This document shows positions 35,040 through 44,075 of a stretch of DNA of 64,000 nt, in pieces. This DNA comes from PHAA01 sp964457945. Its GTDB lineage: Bacteria > Bacillota > Syntrophomonadia > Syntrophomonadales > Syntrophomonadaceae. Made by a program: the position numbers and the translations under genes. Every line of letters begins with the position of its first letter. The first letter of the stretch is position 1. The stretch spans positions 17,809 to 81,808 of the forward strand of contig CAYWFX010000010.1 in NCBI GenBank assembly GCA_964457945.1, written 5' to 3'. The notes under the pieces are model-generated. The model did not search any database and was not told where the DNA came from. It saw only the letters and a program-made list of their open reading frames with translations.

Positions 35040-36013
35040 TAATAAGCCAGACTCCTTTACGAACCAGTTTTTTCGGGGGTGGAACCGACATTGCAGATTA
35101 TTACCGGCAGTTCGGAGGTGCTGTGCTTAGTTCCACCATTGATAAGTATATTTATATCATTGTTAAAGCAAGACATGATGATTATATTATTCTTAATTAT
35201 TCAGAAAGAGAAAAAGAAAAAGAAATAAAACAGATAAAACACAGTATATTTCGTGAGGCTCTGCAAATGGCGGAAATTGAAAAAGGTATTGAAATCACCA
35301 GTATTGCTGATATTCCAGCTGAAGGAAGTGGATTAGGTTCATCCAGTTCCTTTACGGTGGGACTTTTAAATGCATTGTTTGCATTTAAAGGGGAGTATAA
35401 AAATGCCTTTGAACTAGCGGAAATGGCCTGTGAAATAGAAATTAATAGATTGGGTGAGCCTATAGGTAAACAGGATCAATATGCAGCGGCCTTTGGGGGC
35501 TTCAACAATTTTATTTTTGAGCCCGATGACAAGGTTAAGGTAAGTCGAATTGTTCTGGATAATAACTCCAGGAACCTGCTTAATTCTTTTTCTATGTTGT
35601 TTTATACCGGTATTGCCAGAAAAGCTGCTATGATCTTAAATGATCAAAAAACCAATGGATCCCGTAATATATCTGCTTTGCACCGAATCAAGGAAACGGC
35701 TATTCAAGGAAGGGGATATTTGGCTAATTTGAATATTGAGATACTGGGACAGTTGCTGGATCAAAACTGGGAAGAAAAGAAAACCCTGTCCGATAGAATA
35801 GGAAATAAGGAAATTGATTATATATATTGTCTTGCCAAAGAGGCGGGGGCCTATGGGGGAAAGCTCCTGGGAGCCGGTGGGGGAGGATATTTTCTTTTCT
35901 TTTGCCCTCCAGAGAAGCAAAAAGCGGTTCGAACAACATTAATAGCCTATCAGGAATTACCATTTTCTTATGAAAAATTCGGAAGCAGAATCATATTTAA
36001 TATTAAAGGATAA
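35036..36013 (+). CDS. hddA: D-glycero-D-manno-heptose 7-phosphate kinase (GHMP kinase)
   Basis: A GHMP-family sugar kinase of about 325 residues. The N-terminus (IISQTPLRTSFFGGGTD) and the ATP loop PAEGSGLGSSSSFTVGLLNAL are typical of HddA/FKP-like kinases; LGEPIGKQDQYAAAFGG is the second motif and GGKLLGAGGGGYFLFF the third. TTG 35036 overlaps the upstream TGA (TTGA) and follows GGAGGGAG. With the three-domain gene it completes the GDP-D-glycero-alpha-D-manno-heptose route known from S-layer glycan synthesis in Gram-positives. Confidence 0.88.
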   Translation: MIISQTPLRTSFFGGGTDIADYYRQFGGAVLSSTIDKYIYIIVKARHDDYIILNYSEREKEKEIKQIKHSIFREALQMAEIEKGIEITSIADIPAEGSGLGSSSSFTVGLLNALFAFKGEYKNAFELAEMACEIEINRLGEPIGKQDQYAAAFGGFNNFIFEPDDKVKVSRIVLDNNSRNLLNSFSMLFYTGIARKAAMILNDQKTNGSRNISALHRIKETAIQGRGYLANLNIEILGQLLDQNWEEKKTLSDRIGNKEIDYIYCLAKEAGAYGGKLLGAGGGGYFLFFCPPEKQKAVRTTLIAYQELPFSYEKFGSRIIFNIKG

Positions 36014-36064
36014 TATCAGTTTATATTGATGTTTGCTAGCAATTAATAAAAAGATAATGTTGTG

Positions 36065-37072
36065 TTATTTCCGCATCGTTTGTAAATCTTCCAACCAGGC
36101 TGATAATATTTTCATTTCATCTTTTACGATAATCTTATTCCTTAGTAAAGACTCGTAAACATTAAATAAGTTATCTTCAATTGTATAAGCGGAACTGACG
36201 TTTCTGGCAGCAATATCAATTATTTTATTAGCATTAAGGTATACAGGGATTTCCTGAGCAAAATCTTCCATATAATTGTGGGGGTTTCGTTCCTGATGAA
36301 CAGTTGCAGTTAAGAAACCGATTTTGTAACCAAACTGCCACATAATAGGTTGGGCCACCAACCCGCGCAGAATATCAGTAAATCTAAAGGTGACCAGAGC
36401 AGGCAGGTATAACAGGGAAAATAATTCTGAACGAAAGGCTGTATTTTGCGAATTGAAAGGACAGATAGTGCCTTCTCCCAGGACAATAGGAGGCCGGTTT
36501 TCAAAAAAGCATGGTTGATTATCTACCAGGCGATAGATAGCATCAACATCAGGGTCTCCATCTGCCAAGCCCTGCCAGACCCCCACTTTTACAGGCTCTT
36601 TTTTTAATTCCTGTTCATTAATTGTTACAGATTCACTGTTAATAAGGCTCAGGTCAAATCCTCTTGGCCAGATATGCTTATTGGTAAAAGATTTATATAT
36701 ATTTATAAACCCCAGGTTACTTGGAATTATATCGTAATATCCATCGAAATTCGGGAATCCCCAGTTATCTTTAGGTATGTTATCATCATCGGTATCTACG
36801 ACTAGACTACTTCCCATTTCAATAGCATATAAATAGCCAAGCATTTTACGGCAATAATGGTTCCATGGCAGTAGTTTACTAATTTTATAGTTTAGATTCT
36901 CTTGTTGTTGCGGTGAAAGATACATGACATCTTGGCAATTCCAAGCCTCAGGTGATTTTTTATCACCAGCCACAATTAAAGTCCATTTTTCAAACCGGGC
37001 GTAGTCTCTAATAGCTTGAGAAGGATTATATATGCTGGTAATAACAATAGATCCAGGATTATTTTCCATCAT
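36065..37072 (-). CDS. STELLO-family (DUF288-like) glycosyltransferase
   Basis: A 335-residue cytoplasmic protein. The opening IVITSIYNPSQAIRDYARFEKWTLIVAGDKKSP and the central NYKISKLLPWNHYCRKMLGYLYAIEMGSSLVVDTDDDN, which contains an Asp-rich nucleotide-sugar/metal motif, match the STELLO glycosyltransferase family. WPRGFDLSLIN and FNSQNTAFRSELFSLLYLP are also characteristic. It is the only gene of this stretch on the minus strand and is convergent with hddA. Donor and acceptor are unknown. Confidence 0.8.
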   Translation of the reverse strand: MMENNPGSIVITSIYNPSQAIRDYARFEKWTLIVAGDKKSPEAWNCQDVMYLSPQQQENLNYKISKLLPWNHYCRKMLGYLYAIEMGSSLVVDTDDDNIPKDNWGFPNFDGYYDIIPSNLGFINIYKSFTNKHIWPRGFDLSLINSESVTINEQELKKEPVKVGVWQGLADGDPDVDAIYRLVDNQPCFFENRPPIVLGEGTICPFNSQNTAFRSELFSLLYLPALVTFRFTDILRGLVAQPIMWQFGYKIGFLTATVHQERNPHNYMEDFAQEIPVYLNANKIIDIAARNVSSAYTIEDNLFNVYESLLRNKIIVKDEMKILSAWLEDLQTMRK

Positions 37073-37239
37073 TTATCAACTCCCATTGTGACACTCTCTC
37101 GAATTTTAATTACTGCGTCTCTATGTAAGATATTAGATAAAACAGGCGAATGTTACTAAAATGAGTGATATACAGGCAAATTTCATTTCTAATCAAAAAA
37201 TAATGGTCATTTTGGGGTCGTTTTGGTTGCACGGGTGTA

Positions 37240-37266
37240 ACAAAGAAAATGCTATTTCATAATTTA
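37240..37266 (+). promoter_or_regulatory. Sigma-K-type promoter of the glycosyltransferase operon
   Basis: AC at 37240-37241 (in context AACA), 16 bases, then CATAATTTA: a full match to the sigma-K pattern. It lies 43 bases before the TTG start at 37309. Confidence 0.65.
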
Positions 37267-37308
37267 TATTAAAGGTAGAGTTTAGTATTGTTTGGAGGTT
37301 GAGCAGGT

Positions 37309-38031
37309 TTGAATGAAGAAAGGAAAATATCACTATACACGGGGCCTGGTGTAACAGTGATCACTCCGACTAACCGTCCCGATTTTATGGAATGGGTATT
37401 TGCCAATTATCTTCGGCAAAGATATGAACCCCGTGAATTAATTGTCGTGCTAAATAATAATTCCATGAATCTTGAAGAGTGGAGGGCCAAAGCCGCACAG
37501 TATGAAAATATCAGGGTATATCAGCTGGATGAACAGGTTACTTACGGTGAATGCTTGAATTATGCCGTCGAACAGGCTAGGTTTGATTACATTGCTAATG
37601 TTGACGATGATGATTATTATGCCGCACCCTATCTGGAGAATGCAATGGCAGCTTTTGATTATGTCGATACGGATGTAGTAGGCAAAGGCAGCCTCTATGT
37701 TTATTATGAAGCCAGTAAAACCCTAGCTAATATGTGGCCAGACCGTGAGAATCATCATGTAACCGCTGTTGCCGGAGCTACCCTGGTATTTAAAAAAGAA
37801 GTATTTAATAGGGTGAGATTCCCAGACATAAACTGTGGACCGGATAGCTATTTTACTGCTGAATGCATTAAAAATGGAATTAAAATCTATGCGAATGATA
37901 GATTTAATTTTGTTTATATTCGACGGAAAAACCCGGAACATCATACCTGGCAGATTGAAGATGATATTTTAATGAGATGTTGTAAGTTTGTATCGAAAAC
38001 CGATGACTATATAACCCCAACCACTTCCTAG
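37309..38031 (+). CDS. Glycosyltransferase family 2
   Basis: A 240-residue GT-A fold transferase. VTVITPTNRPDFMEWVFANYL opens the domain, and IANVDDDDYYAAPYLENAM carries the DxD-type metal site. The start is TTG with GGAGG about ten bases before. It is the first of seven closely spaced co-directional genes (gaps 31-57 bases) that run to 43064. Sugar specificity cannot be predicted. Confidence 0.85.
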   Translation: MNEERKISLYTGPGVTVITPTNRPDFMEWVFANYLRQRYEPRELIVVLNNNSMNLEEWRAKAAQYENIRVYQLDEQVTYGECLNYAVEQARFDYIANVDDDDYYAAPYLENAMAAFDYVDTDVVGKGSLYVYYEASKTLANMWPDRENHHVTAVAGATLVFKKEVFNRVRFPDINCGPDSYFTAECIKNGIKIYANDRFNFVYIRRKNPEHHTWQIEDDILMRCCKFVSKTDDYITPTTS

Positions 38032-38088
38032 AACTTGCTTATCCCACTCAGAAGTTTCGTTTCAACCATAAAGAGGTGAACTGGAAAA

Positions 38089-38928
38089 ATGGTGATTGTT
38101 CAATTAGTAGGTGGATTAGGTAATCAATTATTTCAGTATGCGGCCGCCAGGAGACTGGCGAATATTCATGGGGCATGTCTTAAACTTGATATATCTGCTT
38201 TTGAAAGATATACTTTACACTCCTACCACCTTAGTCATTTTTGCATTATTGAAAATATCGCAACTACGGATGACATTGTACAGGTTACAGGTAACAATTT
38301 TCTTGCTCAGGATTCCCGGGGACTGGTAATAAGAGAACAATTTTTTAATTTTAATCCTGATTTACTAGAGCTTCCGGACAATGTATATCTCATGGGATAC
38401 TGGCAGAGTGAAAAATATTTTGCCGATATCAAAGACATAATTCGCAGTGAGTTTTCCGTGAAACATGAACTGGATCCGATAAATAGGGAAATTGCTGATT
38501 GTATTCAAAACTGTGCCTCTGTGTCTCTGCACATCAGACGGGGTGATTATATTAATAATCCCCACACTAATTCGGTACATGGTACCTGCAGCATGGAATA
38601 TTACCGGCGATGTGTTTTGGAAATGGCGGAAAAAGTTCATAAACCACATTTTTTTATTTTTTCTGATGATCCGGAATGGGTTGCGAAAAATATTATATTG
38701 GATTATCCCATGACACTAATCGATCACAACGGACCAGCCAGAGATTACGAAGATCTCCGATTGATGAGCATGTGCCAACATAATATTGTTGCTAATAGTA
38801 CCTTTAGCTGGTGGGGAGCATGGCTTAACCCTAACCCGAATAAAATCATTTTCGCCCCTAATAGATGGTTCCAAGAGGATACAATCGATACCAGTGACCT
38901 CATACTCGATAAATGGGAAATAGTTTAG
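38089..38928 (+). CDS. Glycosyltransferase family 11 (alpha-1,2-fucosyltransferase-like)
   Basis: A 279-residue GT11 enzyme. MVIVQLVGGLGNQLFQYAAARRLA is the family signature, and SVSLHIRRGDYINN is the donor-binding HxRRGDY motif; IVANSTFSWWGAWLNPNPNK is the third conserved block. GT11 enzymes transfer L-fucose, or in variants related 6-deoxy sugars such as colitose, from the GDP-sugar. This fits the gmd, ColD-like and fucose/colitose-synthase-like genes of the island. Confidence 0.9.
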   Translation: MVIVQLVGGLGNQLFQYAAARRLANIHGACLKLDISAFERYTLHSYHLSHFCIIENIATTDDIVQVTGNNFLAQDSRGLVIREQFFNFNPDLLELPDNVYLMGYWQSEKYFADIKDIIRSEFSVKHELDPINREIADCIQNCASVSLHIRRGDYINNPHTNSVHGTCSMEYYRRCVLEMAEKVHKPHFFIFSDDPEWVAKNIILDYPMTLIDHNGPARDYEDLRLMSMCQHNIVANSTFSWWGAWLNPNPNKIIFAPNRWFQEDTIDTSDLILDKWEIV

Positions 38929-38974
38929 CAAACCCATTGTTTTTAAACCAAATGCTAAACAGGAGGTTACAGAA

Positions 38975-40210
38975 ATGATTGATTTAAATGAAAGCCAGTG
39001 GTGGTCTTTTGAAAGGTTTATTGAATTTCAAAATATACGTCTTGCTGAAATTCTTGATTATGCTTACCACAACATACCCGCTTACAAAAACAAATTTGAT
39101 GAAGCAAAGCTAAAGCCTACAGATATAAAAAATAAGGATGATTTATACAAGTTACCCATAACTACCAGAGAGGAAATGCAAAATAATCCCGATTTTGTTA
39201 ATGCAGAACTTATCTATGATACTCTTTATACCGGAGGTTCAACCGGTAGTTCCCTTAAATATTATGATTCCAAAGAAAGCCGTTATATTCGTGCCCAGGC
39301 CCATGCAAGAGGTTGGCTCTGGAATGGCTATACTCAGGGTAAAAGACTGGCAGTGATCTCCTCTGCTCAAGGCACTGTTGGCGGACCCAATACCCTGAAT
39401 CTTGTGGGAGATATGAGCACCGGAAACTTGAAGGAGATTGTGGAAAAACTGATTGGATTTAAACCCCAACATTTGCGAGGTTATGTGAGCTCTTTGTACA
39501 TTCTGGCCAAGTATTGCCTGGATAACAGAGTAACATTTGAAGGAATAGAATCCATTGATCCTATATCAGAGAACCTTTATGATTATCAACGCGAAGTGAT
39601 GGAAAGAGGCTTTGGCTGCAGGGTTTTTGAAGAATATTGTTGTAATGATGGAGGAGCATGTGCATGGGAATGCGGAGCTCATGAAGGCCTTCATTATTTT
39701 ATGGAACGAGCTATCATTGAGGAAATTGATGGTGAGATGATCGTTACCGATTTATGGAATAAGGCTATGCCCTTTATTCGGTATCGAAATGGTGATGCAA
39801 TAATCTTTCTGGAAGAAAAATGTTCCTGTGGCAGGCAATTACCGCTTGTTAGGGCCAAAGGCAGAACAAATGACATAATAATAGGCAAAAATGGTCCCAT
39901 TAGCCCGAGTTTTCTGGTACATCACGGCATAGGGCTGGTAGGGCCGGATAGGGGTGAGAGTCATTTCAGATCGGGTATGCGAACGGTGCAATATATCCAG
40001 AAACCCGGTTATATACTGGAAGTTAATATTGTGAAAAACGACTGGTGCACAGATACGGAGATAACAGAATTTCTTAGAGACCTTAACACGATTGCTCCAG
40101 GGATGCAAATAAGCGTCAATTTTCTTCATGATATTCCTACTACGATCTCGGGAAAAAGAAGTTTCATAATCAACGAAGATAAAGAACTGTTAAAGACCTG
40201 GGGACTTTAA
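38975..40210 (+). CDS. PaaK/CapK-like adenylate-forming enzyme
   Basis: A 411-residue member of the phenylacetate-CoA ligase (PaaK) superfamily. Visible are YDTLYTGGSTGSSLKYYDSK (phosphate loop), FEEYCCNDGGACAWECG, MPFIRYRNGDA, and the C-terminal hinge LVRAKGRTNDIIIGKNG. Such CapK-like proteins are common in polysaccharide loci and are thought to activate an acid for attachment to a sugar; the substrate is unknown. AGGAGG precedes the ATG. Confidence 0.82.
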   Translation: MIDLNESQWWSFERFIEFQNIRLAEILDYAYHNIPAYKNKFDEAKLKPTDIKNKDDLYKLPITTREEMQNNPDFVNAELIYDTLYTGGSTGSSLKYYDSKESRYIRAQAHARGWLWNGYTQGKRLAVISSAQGTVGGPNTLNLVGDMSTGNLKEIVEKLIGFKPQHLRGYVSSLYILAKYCLDNRVTFEGIESIDPISENLYDYQREVMERGFGCRVFEEYCCNDGGACAWECGAHEGLHYFMERAIIEEIDGEMIVTDLWNKAMPFIRYRNGDAIIFLEEKCSCGRQLPLVRAKGRTNDIIIGKNGPISPSFLVHHGIGLVGPDRGESHFRSGMRTVQYIQKPGYILEVNIVKNDWCTDTEITEFLRDLNTIAPGMQISVNFLHDIPTTISGKRSFIINEDKELLKTWGL

Positions 40211-40250
40211 ACCACTAATGTGCAGGCTGTAATCATTAAGGAGTGATACC

Positions 40251-41081
40251 ATGACAACACCAGCTCTATCTGAGGTTGCATTAATTTTAGTATTTAACCA
40301 TAGATATGATCAAAATATTGAAAAACTGCAGCAGATTTATGAGAAAAGGTTCAGTAATATTTTTTATCTAATGCCTTTTTATGATGGGAATAAGGAGGGT
40401 GTCATACCGGTCTATGAAAACTCCTTCCAATTTCAGGGGTTTTTCGCTCAGGGGTTTAATCAGCTTTTCCAGGAAAAATTTAGTCATTATATCTTTATTG
40501 CTGATGATCTAATATTAAATCCAATTCTAAATGATATGAATATTATTGAAATACTGCATTTGCATAATCAGGCATCTTATATTAAAAGTTTAACTCCATT
40601 GACTGCAATAGACCCAGGTTGGTCACATTTAGCAGGGGTTCTCAAAGTATTCCAGGATTATAACGGTGTTGAGTTTCGCAAGGAATTACCTCCAGCCAAT
40701 GAGGCTATTAGTTTGATGGGCAGTCACGGAATACAGATGGATTTAGATAATTTTGCTCCGAAATATCCCCTGGTAACTGGATATTCCGATTTTGTTGTAG
40801 TTGGGCATGAATCAATAAAACGATTCTGCAGGTTATGTGGTATTTTCGCAGCTATGCGACTGCACGCAGAAGTGGCTACCCCTACTGCCCTGGCGTTATC
40901 AGCTAAGAAAATTATCAGGGAAAATGAAGTAGATTTGATGGGAACGGAACTGTGGTCAAAAGAGGACCGTCTAGAACTGGAAAGAAAATATGATAGAGAC
41001 TTAAATAAATTGATGGAGTCTTTTCATAAAGAATCTTTGTATATTCATCCAGTAAAACTAACCGGATGGAAGATTAATTAA
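40251..41081 (+). CDS. Glycan-locus protein, possible glycosyltransferase
   Basis: A 276-residue protein without a confidently recognised family. The N-terminal half has a Rossmann-like order (EVALILVFNHRYDQNIEKL then HYIFIADDLILNP, where ADD could serve as a DxD-like site), which suggests a GT-A-type transferase. AAGGAG lies before ATG 40251. It sits in the middle of the glycosyltransferase operon with gaps of 40 and 35 bases. Confidence 0.6.
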   Translation: MTTPALSEVALILVFNHRYDQNIEKLQQIYEKRFSNIFYLMPFYDGNKEGVIPVYENSFQFQGFFAQGFNQLFQEKFSHYIFIADDLILNPILNDMNIIEILHLHNQASYIKSLTPLTAIDPGWSHLAGVLKVFQDYNGVEFRKELPPANEAISLMGSHGIQMDLDNFAPKYPLVTGYSDFVVVGHESIKRFCRLCGIFAAMRLHAEVATPTALALSAKKIIRENEVDLMGTELWSKEDRLELERKYDRDLNKLMESFHKESLYIHPVKLTGWKIN

Positions 41082-41116
41082 GGAAGAATTCCCTGTATGA
41101 TGAAAGGGGATAATTA

Positions 41117-42028
41117 ATGGCATCTAATCCATATGTAAGTGTCATATTGTCAATATATAATGGCGAATTATATCTGCGGGAAGCCATGGAAAGTATTTTA
41201 AATCAGACAATTTCTGATTTTGAATTTATTATAATCCTCGACCCTTCGACTGATAAAAGCAGAAATATCATTGAAAGTTATAAAGATACTAGAATTATCC
41301 TATTAAATAACGATCATAACCTGGGACTAGCCCAGTCTCTTAACCGGGGATTGGAAACAGCCCGGGGTAAATACCTGGTTAGGATGGATGCTGATGATAT
41401 CAGCCTGCCAGAACGGCTGGAAAGACAGGTGGCTTTTATGGAAAGCCATAAGGAAGTAGGGGTGTGCGGAAGCTGGTTAAAAATTATTGGACCCGGCGGA
41501 GGTTGGATACGGGAGTTACCGGTTGACCACGAGACCATAAAGTGTCATTTACTATTTGGCCCTTTAATTGCCCATCCCACGGTTATAATGCGCCGGGACT
41601 TGCTCATCGAACATAATTTATTCTACAACCCGGCTTTTTCATATGCGGAAGACTATGAACTCTGGAGCCGGTGTGCCAGGCATTTTCGCCTTGCCAATCA
41701 AAGCGAAGTTTTATATTTATACCGTCATCATGCGGAACAGGCTTCGCGGGCTTTTAAGGATCAGGAGCAATTTGGGATATTGGTAATATTGGAGGAATTA
41801 AAAACCAACCTGGGTATTAATACATCTGCAGAGGAACTTAAGCTCCATTTAGATATTGGTATACACAGGATACCAGCCAGCAGCAGTTTTGCAGAAAGAG
41901 CTTTCCGGTGGTTTGAAAAATTAAGGGAAGCCAATCGCCAATACAATTATTATCCTGAACCGGAATTTACAATAATGCTGGATAAGCGGTGGGTGGAAAT
42001 CACTAATAGATGTACCGTTAAAAAATGA
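41117..42028 (+). CDS. Glycosyltransferase family 2 (tandem copy 1)
   Basis: A 303-residue GT2 enzyme. YVSVILSIYNGELYLREAMESIL starts the GT-A domain, GKYLVRMDADDISLPERLERQ carries DxD, and HPTVIMRRDLL plus SYAEDYELWSRCARHF the acceptor/catalytic region. It is clearly a tandem duplicate of the following gene. The short C-terminal helical region (about 215-300) is conserved between the copies. Confidence 0.88.
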   Translation: MASNPYVSVILSIYNGELYLREAMESILNQTISDFEFIIILDPSTDKSRNIIESYKDTRIILLNNDHNLGLAQSLNRGLETARGKYLVRMDADDISLPERLERQVAFMESHKEVGVCGSWLKIIGPGGGWIRELPVDHETIKCHLLFGPLIAHPTVIMRRDLLIEHNLFYNPAFSYAEDYELWSRCARHFRLANQSEVLYLYRHHAEQASRAFKDQEQFGILVILEELKTNLGINTSAEELKLHLDIGIHRIPASSSFAERAFRWFEKLREANRQYNYYPEPEFTIMLDKRWVEITNRCTVKK

Positions 42029-42146
42029 TGTTATAAGGCTTCGAGCTTAAAGTGGTAAATTGATTAAAATGATGAATCCCCGGGAAAGGATACGAAGAGT
42101 CTTGTTACCTTTACTGCATGATGTAAAAAAGGGGGATAATTATTTA

Positions 42147-43064
42147 ATGACATATGATAAAAAAGTCAGCGTAGTGATGTCTGTGTATAATGGAGAACTA
42201 TATCTGGCAGAAGCAATAGAAAGTATTCTAAAACAAACTTTCACCAATTTCGAATTTATAATAATAAACGACGGTTCAACAGATAGCAGCCAAGCAATAA
42301 TTGAAAGTTATAAAGACCCAAGAATTAAATTACTTAATAATGATTGTAACCAGGGGTTGGCCCAATCTCTAAACAAAGGAATCAGCACTGCCAGAGGAAA
42401 GTATATAGCACGAATGGATGCCGATGATATTAGTCTTCCTGCCAGACTGGAAAAACAAGTAGCTTTTATGGAGGAAAATGCCGAGATTGGAGTATGTGGG
42501 ACATGGGTCAAAATAATCGGAATAAACCCTGAATGGGTAAGAGAGCTGGAGACTGATCCTGAAACTATGAGGTGTAATTTTATCTTTGAACACCAGATTG
42601 TTCATCCTTCCGTTATTATGCGTAAAGACCTCCTGTTAAAGCATCAACTTTTTTATAATCCGGTCTATAAAAAGGCTCAGGATTACGAACTCTGGTGCAG
42701 GTGTTCAAGGTATTTATCAGTAAGCAATATGGCTGAAGTATTATTGCTATACAGGGAGCGCAATGATGAACAAAAAACGACCCATTTACTGGAACAACAG
42801 TATTATGCAAACTTAATACAGCTGGAAGAACTGGAAAGACTGGGGATGAAACCAACAGCAGAAGAAATGGAACTTCATCAAGAAATTAGCGTTTGGAGGA
42901 TACCAGCCGAGGAAATCTTTGCTGGCATAAGCAGGCGATGGTTTGACAAACTACTGGAGGCCAACATCAGGACACATTATTACCCAGAAGCGGTCTTCTC
43001 AGAAATAATTAAAAAACGGTGGGTTAGTATTTGCGAACTATGTGGAGTTTATCAATTTGAATGA
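42147..43064 (+). CDS. Glycosyltransferase family 2 (tandem copy 2)
   Basis: A 305-residue paralogue of the previous gene (YDKKVSVVMSVYNGELYLAE, RMDADDISLPARLEKQ, QDYELWCRCSRY). An in-frame start at 42060 would add 29 residues, but the leader of copy 1 (GGGGATAATTA-ATG) is echoed here as GGGGGATAATTATTTA-ATG, and the two proteins then align from residue 1. I therefore place the start at 42147. The copies have diverged enough to use different sugars. Confidence 0.87.
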   Translation: MTYDKKVSVVMSVYNGELYLAEAIESILKQTFTNFEFIIINDGSTDSSQAIIESYKDPRIKLLNNDCNQGLAQSLNKGISTARGKYIARMDADDISLPARLEKQVAFMEENAEIGVCGTWVKIIGINPEWVRELETDPETMRCNFIFEHQIVHPSVIMRKDLLLKHQLFYNPVYKKAQDYELWCRCSRYLSVSNMAEVLLLYRERNDEQKTTHLLEQQYYANLIQLEELERLGMKPTAEEMELHQEISVWRIPAEEIFAGISRRWFDKLLEANIRTHYYPEAVFSEIIKKRWVSICELCGVYQFE

Positions 43065-43097
43065 TAAAAAGTTCTGGCTTAATAAAGAGAGGCTAAC

Positions 43098-44057
43098 TTA
43101 TAGAGAATTTAGATGGTAATTTATATACCATTCAATAAATTTCGTTATTCCCGTCTCAATAGATGTAGCAGGAATAAAGTCCAATTTTAATTTTGAATAA
43201 TTTATGTCTGCATAAGTAATTTCCATCTCGCCTGGTTGGGCAGGAAGATACCTAATTTTGGCTGTTTCTCCCAGACTATTCTCCAGGCATTGTATGAGGT
43301 ATTTTAGGTCAACCGGACTTGAGCAGCCAAGGTTGAATATCTCAAAGTCATAATTCCTATCTAAGGTTGTGAGTATCCCGGTTACAATATCATCTATAAA
43401 GGTGAAATCTCGTTTCATTTTTCCATTGTTATATAGCTCAATGGTTCTCCCCTCTATAATAGCCTTGGTAAATTTATAATAGGCCATGTCCGGTCGACCC
43501 CAGGGACCATAAACGGTAAAAAAGCGTAATCCTGAACACTTCAAACCATAAAGGTGATGATAAGTATATGCCATCAACTCATTAGCTTTTTTAGAGGCTG
43601 CATAAAATGAAACTGGATGATCCGTTCTATCATTTATATTAAAAGGCAGCCTGCTATTATTCCCATAGACTGAAGATGACGAAGCATATACCAGATTCTT
43701 AATATCGAAATGCCTGCATAAATCTAAGATATTAAGGAATCCTTCTATATTAGACTTTTGGTAGGTGAAGGGATTTTTAAGAGAATATCCAACCCCGGCC
43801 TGAGCAGCTAAATGGCAGATTTTATTAAAATTATGATTTTTGAATAGCTTTTCTAAAAATCCATAATCAGTTATATCCCCTCGATAAAACGTAAAATTCA
43901 CGAATGATTTGAGTTGTTCCAACCTGTCCATTTTTAATGACGGTGCATAATAGTCGTTTATATTATCCAACCCAACTACCACATCACCTCTGGATAATAA
44001 TGCCTTAGCCACAGAATAACCAATAAAGCCCGCCGACCCAGTTACCAAATAAGTCAT
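43098..44057 (-). CDS. UDP-glucuronate 4-epimerase
   Basis: A 319-residue extended SDR. LVTGSAGFIGYSVAKALLSRG is the NAD loop; VGLDNINDYYAPSLKMDRL is diagnostic of UDP-GlcA 4-epimerases (Cap1J/GAE type). HLAAQAGVGYSLKNP, ASSSSVYG and SFYAASKKANE (YxxxK) follow. It would convert UDP-GlcA, made by the adjacent UGD, into UDP-GalA. AAGGAGG precedes the ATG. It is the last gene of the minus-strand sugar-nucleotide operon. Confidence 0.88.
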   Translation of the reverse strand: MTYLVTGSAGFIGYSVAKALLSRGDVVVGLDNINDYYAPSLKMDRLEQLKSFVNFTFYRGDITDYGFLEKLFKNHNFNKICHLAAQAGVGYSLKNPFTYQKSNIEGFLNILDLCRHFDIKNLVYASSSSVYGNNSRLPFNINDRTDHPVSFYAASKKANELMAYTYHHLYGLKCSGLRFFTVYGPWGRPDMAYYKFTKAIIEGRTIELYNNGKMKRDFTFIDDIVTGILTTLDRNYDFEIFNLGCSSPVDLKYLIQCLENSLGETAKIRYLPAQPGEMEITYADINYSKLKLDFIPATSIETGITKFIEWYINYHLNSL

Positions 44058-44075
44058 TATATCCTCCTTAAAGGG

